Of a DNA stretch of 64,000 nucleotides, positions 1-10,264 are shown in pieces (position 1 is the stretch's first letter; each line of letters opens with the position of its first letter). The stretch covers positions 186,001-250,000 of the forward strand of contig JAHBBC010000030.1 in NCBI GenBank assembly GCA_019915015.1, written 5' to 3'. The notes beneath the pieces were generated by a model that saw only the letters and a program-made list of their open reading frames with translations, was not told the DNA's origin and searched no databases. This DNA comes from Auriscalpium vulgare. Lineage: Eukaryota; Basidiomycota; Agaricomycetes; Russulales; Auriscalpiaceae. Position numbers and translations under genes: made by a program.

Positions 1-96
1 ATAAGTATACACACCCCGAATCCCACTTCGATTCTCACGCAATTCACTTTGACCCTCTCAAATCTGCTGACTGGCTGTCCTTCCGCCCCAACCACC

Positions 97-2469
97 ATGT
101 TGTTCCTGCTGCTGCAAGGCGTGTTGGCCGTGGGCTTTGGTCTAGTATTGGTCTCTTTCATTAGCTATCGCATCAGGCAGCTGCCTTTGCGCAACCTCCC
201 TGGGCCTCCCGTTGTATCGTGGCTTACCGGTACGTTCAGTCAGCTAATCAGATTCATCTGGACGAGTGCAGTTGAACGTGAACTGCCAGACGTTGACGCC
301 TGACCAGGTAACTATAAACAGCTGTATCAAGTCCGTGGAGGGGTCTTCCTCGAGCACATCTGGCGAACATACGGAAAGGCCGTCAGGGTTACCGGATTAT
401 TGGGGGTGAGCCGCTCAACTGCTTCAGTTTTCTGCCTGACTGACACGGGCCTGACGCCAGGATGCCACGTTACTCGTCTCCGATGCGAAGGCCTGCAACA
501 GCATACTGTTCAAGGAACAAGACATGTTGGAAGAGTCACATTGGCTCCTTCAGTACGTTCCATGTGCGTAGCTGGGAACACCTCTTGACGCGGGCGGGCG
601 CGCTAGGACATCCCGACGTGTATTTGGCCCTGGCCTGCTCGCAACCATTGGTGAAAGCAACGTGGGATCAATGATCATGCCTCAGTTGCTAACCAGTACC
701 AGGCGCGCATCATCGCATTGCGCAAACAACGCAAATTGTTGAATCCGGTTTTCTCCATCAAGCACGTGCGCTTGCTGCTGCCCCTCTTCCGCAATGTAAC
801 AGCTCAGGTCAGCACGATGTAGTGTCCCTCAATTGGCATCGCATTGACTGTTCGTGAACACTACAGCTGGAGCAAGCCCTGGAAGACATCGTCGCGGAAG
901 GCCCCTCAGAGGTCGATATGATGGAGGGACTCAGCCGCGTGGGGCTAGAATTGATCGCCCAAGGAGGTCTGGGCTACACATTCAACAGCTTCAGCACCTC
1001 AGATCCGCGGCACGAATACCGCGCTGCGCTCAAGCGGTACATGTGCGCTAGCCCCAATAACTGCGCGAGAGCCGCGTTCTCTGCTCATGCTCGCTCGCAG
1101 ACCGTCAATCTCGCAATTCGTCCCGTTCCGCAATATTTTCCCCTCCCTTTCAGAACATCTTCCTGGAAATGTCCTGCGGTGGTTTGCAGAGCGCATCCCG
1201 AATAAGAGGTTCGCGGAACTGATGGACATCTCAGACACGATGAGTGCAGCAGCGAAGGGTATATATGAGGAGAAGAAGGCCCTACTCGCGAGGGGGGATG
1301 CCGAGACGGTGTCGCAAGTCGGAGAGGGTAGGGATATTTTGAGCATGCTCAGTACGTGAATGTTTCAGTGTGCGACGGTTGGCTTACTTTAGGTATGGGC
1401 TATATTTCAGTGCTTGCGAACATGGCCGCATCAGAAGAGGACCGCCTCCCAGTGGAGGAGATTCTGGGTCAAATAAAGTACGTGTCCTCTGGGCGCTACT
1501 GTGTTTAATTTACCGACGTGTCTCCAGCACCTTCTTATTCGCCGGCACGGATACCACGTCTTCTGCGCTGGCGAGGCTAATCCACCAGTTATCCCTGCGT
1601 CCTGACGTTCAGGACAAGCTTCGACAAGAATTGAAGGATGCAAGGTTCCGTAGTGAGCTTGATTATGACCAGCTCATGGAGCTTCCGTACCTCGATGCCG
1701 TGTGTCGTGAGACGTTACGCCTGTTCGTGCCACGTCCCTTTGTTTTGCTTCTTCTGACACCGGAGACACTCACAGTTTCCCTCCCCTGGAGTTAGTTGCC
1801 CGCGTGTATGCGACCACTTCCCGATCACGCTGATACTCATTCTCTCTGATGCCCAGCTGCCTGAAGGATGCCACCATCCCTCTTTCCACCCCCGTCCAGA
1901 GCGTCAACGGTCCGCTGACCTCGCTCTACATCCCGCACGGCACGACGGTATTTATAAATATCAAGGGCATCAACCGGGATGTGGAACTCTGGGGCGCAGA
2001 TGCCGCGGAGTGGAATCCGGAGAGGTGGCTTTCGCCACCCCCAGTGAGCCTTGTGGAGGCGCGTATCCCGGGCATCTACTCTCATACGTATGTGGGTGGT
2101 CACTTTTGTGCGAGCCGAGCTTAGACAGCTTTTGCAGGATGACTTTCCTCGGTGGTGGACGATCGTGCATGTACGTTTGCCGGGTCAGTTTTGAGTATCG
2201 ATTTTAACGATCTTTTGCAGCGGCTTCAAGTTCTCACAGCTCGAAATGAGTGAGTCAAGGAAGGGCTGTTACAAGACGTGCGACAATCTGACTGCACTGT
2301 TCTATTGACTCCAGAGGTCGTGCTATCGCAGCTCGTCCACGTCTTCCGCTTTTCGCAGTCGAAGGAGCGTGAGGTATTTTGGAGGTTCGGAGGCATTTCC
2401 ACGCCCACCGTCAAGGGGTCTCATGATGCGGCAGAAGCGAAGCTACCGGTCATCGTGGAGAGGGCGTAG
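97..2469 (+). CDS. cytochrome P450 monooxygenase (paralogue 1)
   Basis: Haem-thiolate monooxygenase, expected to be ER-anchored and to use P450 reductase. The ATG at 97 opens an N-terminal membrane helix followed by the Pro-rich hinge LRNLPGPP. About a dozen exons can be traced (97-229, 308-405, 461-552, 607-650 and onward). Later landmarks are the I-helix motif AGTDTTSS, K-helix ETLR, the NPERW motif and the haem loop FLGGGRSCIGF, then a stop at 2467-2469. Intron positions match the two P450 genes at 30.6-36.6 kb, so this is a dispersed paralogue. Oddity: the canonical 651-702 intron (branch site CTAAC, acceptor CAG) leads into a frame that no longer reads the conserved RKQRKLLNPVF block; a 1-nt shift, or a weak alternative donor at 662, is needed. 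The K-helix exon also uses a poor donor (GTTCGT). It may be a recent pseudogene. Substrate unknown. Confidence 0.85.
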
Positions 2470-2970
2470 GTTTGTGATTTTAGGGTGCGGGATTCGTCGC
2501 CTGACTTTGAGTTTGTCTCTCTGGAATACCGCTGCCTGACACAACTTGTCATTGATTTTATTACTAAGTTTGTAACCTGAAACAAGTACTACTAGTAGTT
2601 AGCTACTTCTAGTCGTGCATGTCCTATCTGACGATGCCCGATCCATGCCCGACCCGCATCGGGTCGTTCATTATCAGATAAATATTCCAACATGCGCTGG
2701 ATGCAATGCCATTGTACAGTCCTCTCTTTCGTCATATACTCACATTGCTTGCTCTCACCCAAGCCCGCCCATGTACCAGCAACCATACAGCAATCATCCA
2801 TTCAAGATGCCACATAGGCTTACATAACCTGCATCTTGCGTTGCGTAGATTGTGACTCTCTTGAGTCCGCCCACTGTGATTGCGAGAGGAATCGCCCAAA
2901 ACTTATCACCTTTTCATCCAGTACATATCTGTTCCTCAACACAGCTCATATCCGTCACTTTTCCCATCCC
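2470..2970. other. intergenic region
   Basis: Spacer between the convergent end of the P450 gene and the start of the FolB-like gene. It should hold the P450 3' end and the downstream promoter. I see no coding signal or repeat. Confidence 0.5.
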
Positions 2971-3786
2971 ATGCAGCCCCCCTCGCCCGATATCGTTTCG
3001 ATTGAATCACTTTTCGTCCAAACGACCTTTGGCGCGGACGCAAAAACAGCCCCGCAGCCGCTCTACATTTCCATTCACTTCCATCTGCACCCGACATCGC
3101 TATTGCTCGCTGCCGCGACGGACGACTCGCGGTTTAGCATCCGGTACTGGGATTTCGTCGAGCAGGTGCAGGAGCGCGTCAAGGCGGGCGCGCCGTGGCC
3201 GTCCGCGCGGGCCCTGGGGCGCGTGGTAACGGGCCTCGCGTTCTCGCACGTCGGCGAGGCGGCGAAAGAGGTGAAGGTCGTCGTGCGCGCGCCGAAGGCC
3301 GCGCCGCGCGCATCGGGCGGGATAGGCTTCGAGCTCGTCACACCGCAGGGCGCACAGGCACAGGACGTTACGGCGTTCGTGCAGGCCCTCGAGCTCGGTG
3401 TCACGCTCGGCACAGAGGCCCCCGAGCGCGCGCGGCGGCAGCGCGTCAAGTTCGACATGTGGTTTGTGGAAAATCAGCACCTCGCGCCGGAAGTGGACTA
3501 CGGCGCGATCGTGGACAAGGTTGTAGAGGTGCGTCGCTTTCGCGGGAGTCACGCGTGCGGGGCTGGTGCGATTTTACGGTGCGTTGTGGGTGTTTTTCTT
3601 TGTTGGCAGGAAGTCGAGGCGAGCTCGCATCGCACGCTGGAGAGGCTGGTGCATGAAGCGACGCGCGTCGCGACGACGGCGGGGAGAGAGCATCTCACAG
3701 AGGTCACTGTGAGGGCGGAGCGGCCCGCGGCGGTTGCAACAGCTAGTGCGCTGGTCGTGCAGCTTACTCGGCCGTGCAATCAGTAA
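2971..3786 (+). CDS. dihydroneopterin aldolase-like (FolB) tandem-domain protein
   Basis: The FolB family converts dihydroneopterin to 6-hydroxymethyl-dihydropterin in folate synthesis. In most fungi this activity is fused into trifunctional Fol1; here the region stands alone, about 244 residues. Two FolB-like halves are visible. Residues 1-125 start with DIVSIESLFVQTTFG and end near a VRAPK stretch. Residues 130-244 contain RQRVKFDMWF, VDYGAIVDKV and a C-terminal VRAERPAAV strand. The ATG at 2971 is preferred over an upstream in-frame codon because the family-like sequence starts right after it. An 81-bp GT-AG intron (3529-3609) is a multiple of three and stays open if unspliced; removing it joins DKVVE to EVEASSH. 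In bacterial FolB the equivalent C-terminal strand has a catalytic Lys before Pro; the second half has Arg-Pro there, so activity is uncertain. Confidence 0.65.
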   Translation: MQPPSPDIVSIESLFVQTTFGADAKTAPQPLYISIHFHLHPTSLLLAAATDDSRFSIRYWDFVEQVQERVKAGAPWPSARALGRVVTGLAFSHVGEAAKEVKVVVRAPKAAPRASGGIGFELVTPQGAQAQDVTAFVQALELGVTLGTEAPERARRQRVKFDMWFVENQHLAPEVDYGAIVDKVVEVRRFRGSHACGAGAILRCVVGVFLCWQEVEASSHRTLERLVHEATRVATTAGREHLTEVTVRAERPAAVATASALVVQLTRPCNQ

Positions 3787-4799
3787 GGGGAGGGAGGTGG
3801 TGGAGTGTACGTGTGGATTGGGCGCGGGACGTGGACGGGATGTCAGTGCGAGTGCTCGCGGGAGCATCAGTATTGGGATCATCTGTAGCAAATATAACTG
3901 ATGTACTGGAACGATCTTTGGACCTCGGTGCCCCGATGAATGGCTTTGAGGGATGGCTTTGAGGGCTATAATCATATCGACTGTGGTTAGTCAGAACCCT
4001 TATTTTAAGTGTAGCTTATATCCTGGTATCACTGTCCTTAGATGCGGCGCAGTCATGACCGAAGTTCTCGCGCAGATGCAGATGCAGATTCAAAGCACGA
4101 AGTCTTTGCGCTGCCGGCGAACTGGCAGCGGCGGCGGCCCGACGGGTACCGTGCCCACTGCCGAGGACCTATAGGGACCTACACCCACGCGCCCGATCAC
4201 TGGCGTTGGCGGTGTCAATGACCTTTTGGTGTCAGCGAGGACTGGATGGAAGATAGCGGTATCAACAAACGTTCGAAGAAGACAAGCACACGCAGACTTG
4301 ATCGTCTTCTGCCGGAATAATCACGGTACACTGTGAGCTTGAGGGAGAGGCGCATCATCGATGGGCACGCGACGACGGATGAGGGACGGATAGGTCCGGT
4401 CTGATAGACATCCCCCACTCATCGAGCCGCAGCCCTCTTTTGCGAAGGGTGTTCGCCCTAGTAGGATAGTGCGATGGATGGACAGATGGCAGCAAACTGG
4501 CCTGGAACGCTGGGAGCCGTCTCCGCAACACGGCAATTTTCTGCGCAAAGAAACGCTGCTCACTGTGTGCGAGGATCCTTGAACATCTGAATATCCTGGC
4601 AGACAACTTGTAGAGTGTCCGCGACTCGGCCGTAGCTGGTATGTACTATGGACTGCGGTAGCGTTGGACTGGTAGCGGAGGGACTCTGATATGATGACCC
4701 TCGGCAGATGCCGAACCCCGCGTCATACTTAAAGTTGTACCCCAATTCGTCCTCCAGAAACCCCCACCCTCTCCCCCGTCGTCCTCGTCGTCGCCAACG
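3787..4799. other. intergenic region, promoter side of the trehalose gene
   Basis: About 1 kb without a convincing gene. Short open frames on both strands lack homology and codon structure. It should contain the 5' region of the downstream trehalose-complex gene. No TATA box stands out close to the 4800 ATG. Confidence 0.45.
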
Positions 4800-7700
4800 A
4801 TGAGCTCGATCAGAAACCATCGCGTCATTATCGCGTCTCTCTTCCTCCCAACACCGCAGTGTTGGGTGAGTCGCATCCACCCACCCCGGAGCTGCACACA
4901 GCGCAGACCCACATCCCTGCGTTCCACCTCGTCCACCCGAGCCTCAAGACGCCGCTGGCAACACCGGGCGCACGCACTCCAGGGCCCTTGAAGAGCATCG
5001 TCGAGGACCTCAAGGACAAGGTACGTGCTGTCTCCCTCCGCTTCACCTCCTCAGCCTCACGCAAGACGTCAGTCGCGTGTGGGCACACCAGCGGTCTCCC
5101 CTGGCATCGAAACTTTCAGCCCCCTCTTCGCAAACTTTTCACAGCTCACCCCCAATGGCGTCCCGACCGACGGCACGAAGTCACCAGCCATCAATCCCTT
5201 CTTCACCGACGTTCCCGCTCCCGCTGCTGCTCCAGACCGTGCCCGGCCCCGCACGCCCTCGTATATACCAGCAAGCCCGGTTCACATTCCCCATCGCGTG
5301 CAGCGCAAAAACTCGCGCTCCTCAGCGCGCCGCCCGCATTCCGATTCGCCGATAGGCAGGCAGTACCATATCGAGCCGAACCCTCACGGAAACGGCGGCT
5401 TGACCAATGCCATCGCCTCCGTCAGCGGCCGACTCAAGCGGAAGCTCTGGGTAGGCACTCTCGGTGTACACACCGATGGCTTCAGGGAGCCTCTCAGGCG
5501 GAACATTGACAGGCGCATGTCTGACGAGAGCGACAGCCACACCGTCTGGATCCCGGACGAGGAGTTCACCGACTACTACGACATGTTCTGCCATCAAGTG
5601 CTATGGCCATGTCTGCACTACGTTGTGCCCGACGCGCCGAAGACAAAATTCTTCTACGAGAGCAAAAGTTTCAGCTCCTACGTCAAGGTGAACCAGCGGT
5701 TCGCTGACGCGATCGTGGAGAACTACCAGGATGGGGACATCGGTGCGCGACTTCCCCTTTCGTTTCCGCGTGCCCCCTGACCCTCGACGCACAGTCTGGG
5801 TCAATGATTATCACCTCATGTTGGTGCCCTCGCTCGTCCGTGCGAAGCTTCCTTCCGCGATCATTGGCTTCTTCATGCACGTTGCCTTCCCCTCGTCCGA
5901 GATCTTCCGCTGTCTCTCCGTTCGAGAGAGCCTGCTACGTGGCGTGTTGTCGGCCGACCTCATCGGCTTCCAGACTGCGAACTACGCGCGGCACTTCCGG
6001 CAGACCGTGTCGCGCATCCTGGCGCTAGAAACGCTCCCGAAAGGCATCCAGGCAGAGGACAGGTTCGTCGATGTCGCCGTGTTCCCGATGGGCATCGATG
6101 TGCACGCGCTACGCGAGAAAAAGTACGTTTTGACGCTGCTTCGAAATGCAGGCTGAGCTGACCCATGTATAGGCGCGAGCCGGAGGTCGCGCACTGGGTT
6201 AAGACACTGACGGAGCGCTACCAGGGCGTAAAACTCGTCGTGGGGCGCGACAAGCTCGACGAGGTGCAGGGCGTGCGCCACAAGCTGCTCGCGTTTGAGA
6301 CGTTCCTGGACAAGCACCCAGAGTTCCATCAGAAGGTCGTCCTGATTCAGGTCGCCCTGCAAACCTCTGAAGAGAGCGAGCACCACGGCGGCGTTGCGGA
6401 CGTCGTTGCGCGCATCAATTCGCGCTTCTCGACGCTCACGTATCAGCCGGTCGTGTTCTTGCACACCGAGGATCTGAGCTTCAGCCAGTATCTCGCCCTG
6501 TTGACTGTCGCGGATGCGTTCTTGGTCACGAGTATGCGCGAAGGAATGGCGTTGAGGACACACGAGTTTGTGGAGTGCCAAGAGGAGCGCCACCGTCCCT
6601 TGATTCTCAGCGAGGTGCGTGCTTGACTTTTTCATCAACAGGACGGGCGGCTGAACAGCTTTTCAGTTTACGGGCTCGTACACGTATAGCGGATTCCGCT
6701 CGTGTATCGCGATCAACCCGTGGGACAGGCGCAATACGGCGAACGCCATCCACCAAGCGCTCACCATGGACGAAGAGGAAGCTTTCGCCCGCTGGGAGGT
6801 ACGAACCTGCGTTCCGCTGAATGTGGCATGACAAACTGACATTGCCATACAGGATCTCCACAACCACGTCGTCACGCAGACCTCGCAGGCCTTCGTCACC
6901 TCCTTCCTCACGCGCTGCCTCCGCACAAACATTGAGCACCTCCAGGGCGACTCCTCCGTCGCGTACCTCGACCTCCCGCGCCTCCTCCCGCGCTATAAGC
7001 ACTCGCAGCGGCGCCTCATCCTCATCGACCTCGAGGATACGCTCTGGCTGCGCCACCCAAGGCGGGCCGGTGCGCCGCCCGCAGAGGCGCTGGACGTTGT
7101 CAAGCGCCTTGCGGAGGACTCGAAGAACGAGGTATGGCTGCTCAGCGGGCTGACAGTGAAAGAGCTCGAGGAGGTGTCGAAAGCGACGCCGAAGGTCGGG
7201 CTCGTGTAAGTAGCTACTCTGTGCGGGTGACACATGCTGATGTTTTGGCAGCGCCGAGAACGGTTGCTTCGTCCGCCCCATTCCGAACAAGATCGGAGAG
7301 GCAACGTGGATCACAATGGTCACGAATTTCAACCTGACGTGGAAATCCGCCTGCGTCGAGATTCTCAACTACGTGAGTCCCCTCCCCACACCCAATTAAA
7401 CCGCTCTAACGCCGTCCTAGTTCACCGAGCGCACACCCGGCTCGTACGTGGAGGAACGCGAGGCGTCCGTTGTGTGGCGCTATTTCTCCGGAGACCCAAA
7501 CGACAGCGAGCACCCGGACCGCGCTTGGGCGCGGCGCCAGGCTGCTGAGGCTCAAAACCACATATTCGACTCGCTCGGCGAGCGGTACGGCCTGCGCATC
7601 ATCCCGGGCGAGAGTTCCTTCCTCGTGCTGCCGAACTACATCTCGCGCTCGACCGCCGTAGGCGCGATCTTGCACGCAGGCGGGCCGGCGGCATCGCCGC

Positions 7701-7978
7701 TCGCAGGGCGCGCGGCGTGGGTTGCGCCGGAGACGCTCGAGGCGGACAGCGTCAGCGACGACAGCGCGAAGGACTTCGTGCTCGCGATTGGGAGCGACGA
7801 AAAGTTGCTGCGCCGCTTGAACGAGCTCGGCACGGCGGAGACGTGCTCGACGTCGGAGAAAGGCACCGATGCGCGGTGGAAGGTCGGCCGTAGGGAGGTC
7901 GTTGGCGTGCTGCAGTCGCTCGTGGGCGTGGGCGTGGGCGTGAATGCGGTAAACAGCCCGCAGTCGCCGGTGCTGTGA
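4800..7978 (+). CDS. trehalose synthase complex subunit (Tps3/Tsl1-like GT20 + trehalose-phosphatase fusion)
   Basis: Related to fungal Tps2/Tps3/Tsl1: an N-terminal GT20 trehalose-6-phosphate synthase domain (WVNDYHLMLVPSLVR, GFFMHVAFPSSEIFR, FTGSYTYSGFRSCIA) and a C-terminal HAD phosphatase domain (from LILIDLEDTLW onward). Exons: 4800-5020, 5073-5742, 5795-6122, 6173-6614, 6667-6798, 6853-7205, 7252-7372, 7421-7978. Active trehalose phosphatases have DxDGT and a later GDDxTDE. Here the first is DLEDT (Glu for the second Asp) and the last region reads IGSDEKLL, so the phosphatase half is probably dead. This fits a regulatory subunit like Tps3/Tsl1 better than Tps2. The start RVIIASLFLPTPQ resembles yeast Tps3/Tsl1. 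The first exon is 221 nt, which breaks frame; a 41-bp GTGAGT...CAG intron at 4866-4906 restores it (about 927 residues), otherwise one nucleotide is missing. Confidence 0.85.
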
Positions 7979-8580
7979 GCGCGTCGTCGATCCGGACAGT
8001 TGGGGGACAAACATCAAATTACGGCTCAGTGCAACAAGAAGAGAAAATAAAGATGTAGAAGCATAGACACACGGCACGGTTTGAATATCGTTATGTTATT
8101 GCATGTTGTTTGTTTTACTGACACCCTACGTAGTGTACTACTGTATTCTCTTGTAACTCGCAATGTGTATAGGAATGGAATCACTTGTCATCTGGCATAT
8201 TGCCAGTGGAAGCGGGTTGCCGGCGATGTAAGGAGAAGTAGAATATGGAGAAATAGGATGTAGAGCATAGAGCCGAGAGAACGTATTGTGGATCCGAAGG
8301 AAGTCCGAGGATTTTGCAGATGTTTATATTGTACAAGAAATGCCGTCGCTCCGCTCCGAGCTCTCGCGACCAAACATGTACAACGCCAAGCCTACAATCT
8401 GGTTAATATACGGGTAATGGCAGGTAATGGCATATAGCCCTATGTAGGGACCCCGATGATCAAGTTACTCTGTAGGCGTGCGCGAGCGAGGGTATCCAAT
8501 TTTAAAAAAGACACGTAGGTTCCGCACACGCCGTCTGATTAATTCCTAGTGTAAACAAGCCTCTGAGCGTCTGCCCATCG
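7979..8580. other. intergenic region
   Basis: 3' flank of the trehalose-complex gene with an AATAAA-type signal (AAAATAAAG near 8046). No gene recognised. Confidence 0.45.
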
Positions 8581-8631
8581 TCGTTACACTCTTTGAGTCG
8601 TTACACTCCTTGAGTCGTTACACTCTTTGAG
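8581..8631. repeat. 17-bp minisatellite, three copies
   Basis: Three head-to-tail units of TCGTTACACTCTTTGAG start at 8581, 8598 and 8615. The middle copy differs at one position (C for T). The array lies at the edge of an unrecognised open frame. Confidence 0.9.
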
Positions 8632-9583
8632 GGCCTTCGCTCCCTGCTTCGCTTTCAAATTTGGCGTGCGTTCGAGCGCGCGCGCAGCGTCAGAATCGAG
8701 CAGACACGCGACGACATGGCTCGGCGTGCTCATAATGTCTCGGACCCACGCTGCCTCACTCTTCAGCAGCTTCTGGAGAACGTTCCAAAGCGCTTTATTA
8801 CACTTTTGCACACCTGCGGGGCTTCGGTGAAGGAGATATCGCCCCCCTTGCCCGTTCGCGGAAAGCCTCCTCGTCCATCAATGGACGGCGGAGCGGGGGA
8901 GGATGTCGGACAACTTCCTCGCCGTATTCCGCGCAGGCCCGCATGACTCCCGGAAGTCCGTCAAATTCGTGTCCAGCCTCTCGGATAATGCTAACGAGGT
9001 CATCCTGCTTGAGAGCTGAGGCCCAGTGATCTTGCCACACGGGGGGTAAGCTAGTCTTTGCCTGCGCGTCTTTACCGTCACGGTACATGTTGATGCCTCT
9101 GATAGTCGGCCCAGATGATAACCATCGTGCTTTGAGCCTCCTGTTGCCTCTTCTACTCACATCCAAGTCTTGTTGAAGTTCGTCCTCCGCTAGGCTTTGA
9201 TGTAACAGACGCGATATTCAACTGTAATCTGAAACTCGAGCAAATAGTCACCTACTACTATGTGCGTGGTTCGCTTCCATTCGCGGTGCTGACGCTTACA
9301 GTCATAGTAGAGTCTGGCTTGTGCGCTCCAAACGACCGCACCTAATAAGTTGCCTCACTCTGTGGTACATGATCTGGTTGCATATCCATCGAATACCCTT
9401 TTCATGATCACTATAGTGCCAAGGAACACTTGCCGCCAACGACTCAGAGAGCTTTGATACGCAGACGTCAAAGGATTTCGACTGCGATGAAGGTCCCGTC
9501 TTGAAAGGCAGTCCTGCCTTGCGCTCCTTCTTTATCAAAGAGATAAATCTCAGGCAGCGAGCCACTGAACGGTCGCCGGACAT
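8632..9583 (-). pseudogene. unrecognised coding-like remnants
   Basis: On the minus strand, stretches look protein-coding: a 93-codon frame starting at 9583, a middle block with LPPVWQDHWASALKQDD and FDGLPGVMRACAEYGEEV, and a last block with LWNVLQKLLKSEAAWVRDI. Splice-like GTGAGT and CAG signals occur between them, but I could not join the blocks in one frame. Either a decayed gene or transposon-derived sequence at the edge of the repeat nest. No family is recognised and no function is proposed. Confidence 0.25.
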
Positions 9584-9853
9584 AGCAGTCAGTTATGTTT
9601 ATCACCACACAAAAGCGCCGCTGACCAGCAATGACTTAAAGGGAGTTTAAGGGACTGGTAAATGCAACTGTCGATGAGGACATTCCATTCATCGCAATGG
9701 AATCAAGCGATGCCTTGCAAACGCACCTCGATTGCGCGACCTTCTTGAACAGAAATGATGCTGCGCAAGCAAAGGCATCCCATACTATGACGGTGCGAAA
9801 CTCGTTTACCCATTCGCACGAATACCGAACCCTCTGTACATATCAACATCCAG
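9584..9853. other. intergenic flank of the transposon nest
   Basis: About 270 bp between coding-like remnants and the left inverted repeat of the outer element. Nothing recognised. Confidence 0.4.
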
Positions 9854-9877
9854 TGCCAATCAGTACTTGTACTTTAC

Positions 9878-9885
9878 CCCTGAAA
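9878..9885. repeat. hAT target-site duplication, left copy
   Basis: CCCTGAAA directly before the left terminal repeat. It is identical to 15215-15222. Eight-base duplications are the rule for hAT elements. Confidence 0.92.
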
Positions 9886-9905
9886 TAGTGTTGCGGGAAA
9901 AACCT
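9886..9905 (+). repeat. hAT terminal inverted repeat, left
   Basis: Twenty bases, 19 matching the right end. It begins TAGTG, a hAT-type terminus. Confidence 0.92.
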
Positions 9906-10264
9906 CTGGCCAGTATCCCCCCGGTAAGGTACCGGTGGCGCTCCTAGCCGGGGAGGTATCAAACCGGTACCGTACCAGGGAAATAGTCACGTGATGTTTA
10001 GTTCCCACGCAGTAGCAGCTCGATTTTCGCGTACACACGAGGATTTGGAATGGTTTCAATGCATCAGATGAAGATTTAGCAGTGTATGTATCCATAGCCA
10101 AATTGCCAGAGCTTAGCCGTAGGTGCCCCGACCTGTACGAATTCGCTGCTGCCTGCTACACAAGTGTCATGATTTGTCAGCAGACGCGGCTTTTGCAAGG
10201 CTGCCGCAGCACTCGAGCGTACATTGTAACAACGCGTACAATACATACTGAAACCTCGGGAGGC

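Noticed and set aside
5982..8077. Minus-strand frames of 218-253 codons
   Set aside because: Antisense to trehalose-complex exons that carry clear family motifs.
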